Origin: Chionis minor | Lineage: Eukaryota; Chordata; Aves; Charadriiformes; Chionididae | Assembly: GCA_013398295.1 (NCBI GenBank) | Contig: VZSF01003235.1 | Coordinates: 186,001-250,000 of the forward strand | Direction of reading: 5' to 3' | DNA: 64,000 nt | Part shown: positions 62,157-64,000 of the stretch, piece by piece | Layout of the letters: each line of letters opens with the position of its first letter | How positions within the stretch are numbered: the stretch's first letter is position 1 | Notes under the pieces: model-generated | Databases searched by the model: none | What the model was told of the DNA's origin: nothing | The model's input: the letters and a program-made list of their open reading frames with translations, nothing else | Position numbers and translations under genes: made by a program

Positions 62157-63307
62157 TTGCATTTCCCTAGAAAAATGGGAATAACGATATCATTCATGTC
62201 TAATTATTATTTACTAATAATACTAGTGTTACCTGGAAGCCCTAATCAGAAATTGAGGCCCTGCCATGCCAGATACTACGTGTACAGAATAAAAAGACAG
62301 TCACTGCCCCCAAAGATTTTATCTAAATAATGAAACTAGTATTTAAACTTGAATTCCTTTATTTCGTCAGCTTTTATTTAAGGATGTTTTAATTTGGTTG
62401 GTGATCAAAATCGTCTTTTTTTTTTTTACTACAGTACAGACTAGAAAAAAATCAGCATTTTATGTTGATACTTATGTAATGCTACCCAAATGGAAAAGCA
62501 TATAACTTAAAGAATTAGGAATTGCCTGAAAACATTAATATTAATATGCTGCTAGTGATTTCCTTAGTGACCTTTTAAAACTATTTAAGCTAAATAAATA
62601 GGGCATGTTGACAACCGTTTATGCGAAATTTGAAATTTCACCTATTAGGTGGCATTTGTCTTTATTGACAAATGGATTCGTCTCGTGTTTTCCTGCAGCA
62701 CTTTTAAATGCGCGTTAGGTAAAAAGCTTGATATTCTCCCAACTCTGACTTGGCAAACAATTCGATTTAATTAGGAAAAAGTGAAGTTCTGTATGTTTGC
62801 AGAAAAATACCGATTCCAAAATTTCTATGGCATTCAGTTGGAATATGTCGGGTTTGGTTTGTGTGTGTAGCTAAACAGATGTCAAAGGCAACTACAGAAG
62901 TTTTACTGTTGACTGCTCTACTGAAACGCTCCGAAAGGACTCGTAGAAGAGAAGAAAATCAATGTAGACATGAAACCAATACTGAAAAAGCAAACTTTTT
63001 GGTTTTGCATGTTCTGCCTGGTTTAAATGAGTGGGAAGGCTCTTGGGACCGGGTCGGAATCAAGCCAGGAGTGTCAGTGCGGTAATGGGAGAGGTTGGCA
63101 AAACAGCTCTCGTGTGACTGGGTAAAAAGGGAGCAACTGTAAAAAATAACTTACTGAAACACGATGAGTGGCTTTGGTTAGTACTATTAGTCTATAGTTA
63201 TGATTGTTATTTGCATATATAATTTAAATCAAGACTTTCATCCATTAAGGTTTTATCCAGAGCAGTCGGAAATTCAGTGGTAACGTTCTTGCCACAAGGG
63301 CAAGGAT
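62157..63307 (+). other. FBXO8 intron, no exon recognised
   Basis: AT-rich intronic DNA. The frame at 62861-63085 (74 codons) matches no FBXO8 segment and no family I know. Confidence 0.5.
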
Positions 63308-64000
63308 CAGGATGTGGCAATCCCAGGCATAAATACAGGCTGGGCAGAGAATGGCTGGAGAGCAGCCCTGAGGAGAAGGACTTGGGAGTGCTCATGGATG
63401 AGAAGCTCAACGTGAGCCGGCAGTGCGCGCTGGCAGCCCAGAAAGCCAACCGGATCCTGGGTTGCATCAAAAGAAGCGTGGCCAGCAGGGCACGGGGGGT
63501 GATTCTCCCCCTCTACTCTGCGCTTGTGAGACCCCACCTGGAGTACTGTGTCCAGCTCGGGAGTCCTCAACATAGAAAGGACATGGAACTGTTGGAGCAG
63601 GTCCGGCGAAGGGCCACTAAGATGATTAGAGGGATGGAGCACCTCTCCTATGAGGACAGGCTGAGAGAGCTGGGGCTGTTCAGCCTGGAGAAGAGAAGGC
63701 TCCGGGGAGACCTGAGAGCAGCCTGTCAGTATCTGAAGGGAGCCTACAGGAGAGCTGGAGAGGGACTCTTGGTCAGGAAGTCTAGTGCTAGGACAAGGGG
63801 TAATGGTTTTAAATTGGAAGAGGGGAGATTTAGATGAGACATTAGGAAGAAGTTCTTTACTGTGAGGGTGGTGAGGCACTGGAACAGGTTGCCCAGGGAA
63901 GCTGTGGATGCCCCATCCCTGGAAGTGTTCAAGGCCAGGCTGGATGGGGCTTGGAGCAACCTGCTCTAGTGAGAGGTGTCCCTGCCCATGGCAGGGGGGT
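63308..64000 (+). mobile_element. CR1 LINE, recent copy, cut by window edge
   Basis: This plus-strand CR1 has an unbroken ORF2 tail frame from 63277 to 63837 ([48 protein letters not shown]), ending at TGA 63835-63837. The 3' UTR continues to the window edge at CCCATGGCAGGGGGGT, so the terminal repeats lie outside. It is near-identical to the inverted copy at 52052. Confidence 0.95.

Noticed and set aside
58324..64000. Further FBXO8 exons encoding the Sec7 domain
   Set aside because: None of the expected segments was found on the plus strand. Every open frame here is either CR1 or unrelated AT-rich DNA.

Overview
This is a vertebrate nuclear segment, almost certainly from a bird. Nineteen CR1 LINE fragments are scattered on both strands. 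Many carry the typical CR1 3' end, finishing in ATTCTATG-type 8-bp repeats. There are two multi-exon genes with ordinary GT/AG introns and no bacterial or organellar features.

Layout. From 1 to about 34.2 kb I recognise no gene. The block holds unique intergenic DNA, eleven to twelve CR1 fragments, a 195-nt all-purine tract at 10.1-10.3 kb, a 65-bp minisatellite at 18.0-18.25 kb, a 118-bp tandem duplication at 31.9-32.1 kb, two small CpG-rich patches and a few exon-like stretches I cannot assign. From 34.2 to 48.7 kb, on the minus strand, lies CEP44 (centrosomal protein 44). I could place ten coding exons that join in phase into a 375-residue protein, plus a probable poly(A) signal and a non-coding first exon. 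From 48.1 to 49.1 kb is a CpG island with a composite ETS/CRE motif. It is the likely shared promoter of CEP44 (minus) and FBXO8 (plus). FBXO8 runs rightward. Its first two coding exons are at 55.6-56.0 and 58.2-58.3 kb and encode the N-terminus and F-box, residues 1-152. The Sec7-domain exons are not found in the window and should lie beyond 64 kb.

The CEP44-FBXO8 head-to-head pair matches the arrangement known at human 4q34.1. From that synteny the left block would face HPGD, but no HPGD exon was recognised here. The two genes do not form a pathway. CEP44 acts at centrioles, and FBXO8 is an SCF-type F-box/Sec7 protein linked to ARF6. They share only the promoter.

The most interesting observations are the mirror-image CR1 copies that bracket the shared promoter, a GC-rich minisatellite just inside CEP44 intron 1, a stop codon shared by seven CR1 copies at the same point of the ORF2 tail, a possible poison exon in CEP44 intron 7, and a near-identical inverted CR1 pair 10 kb apart in FBXO8. 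Two N positions mark sequence gaps, one with an exact 40-bp duplication that looks like an assembly artefact. No wholly new system is visible.
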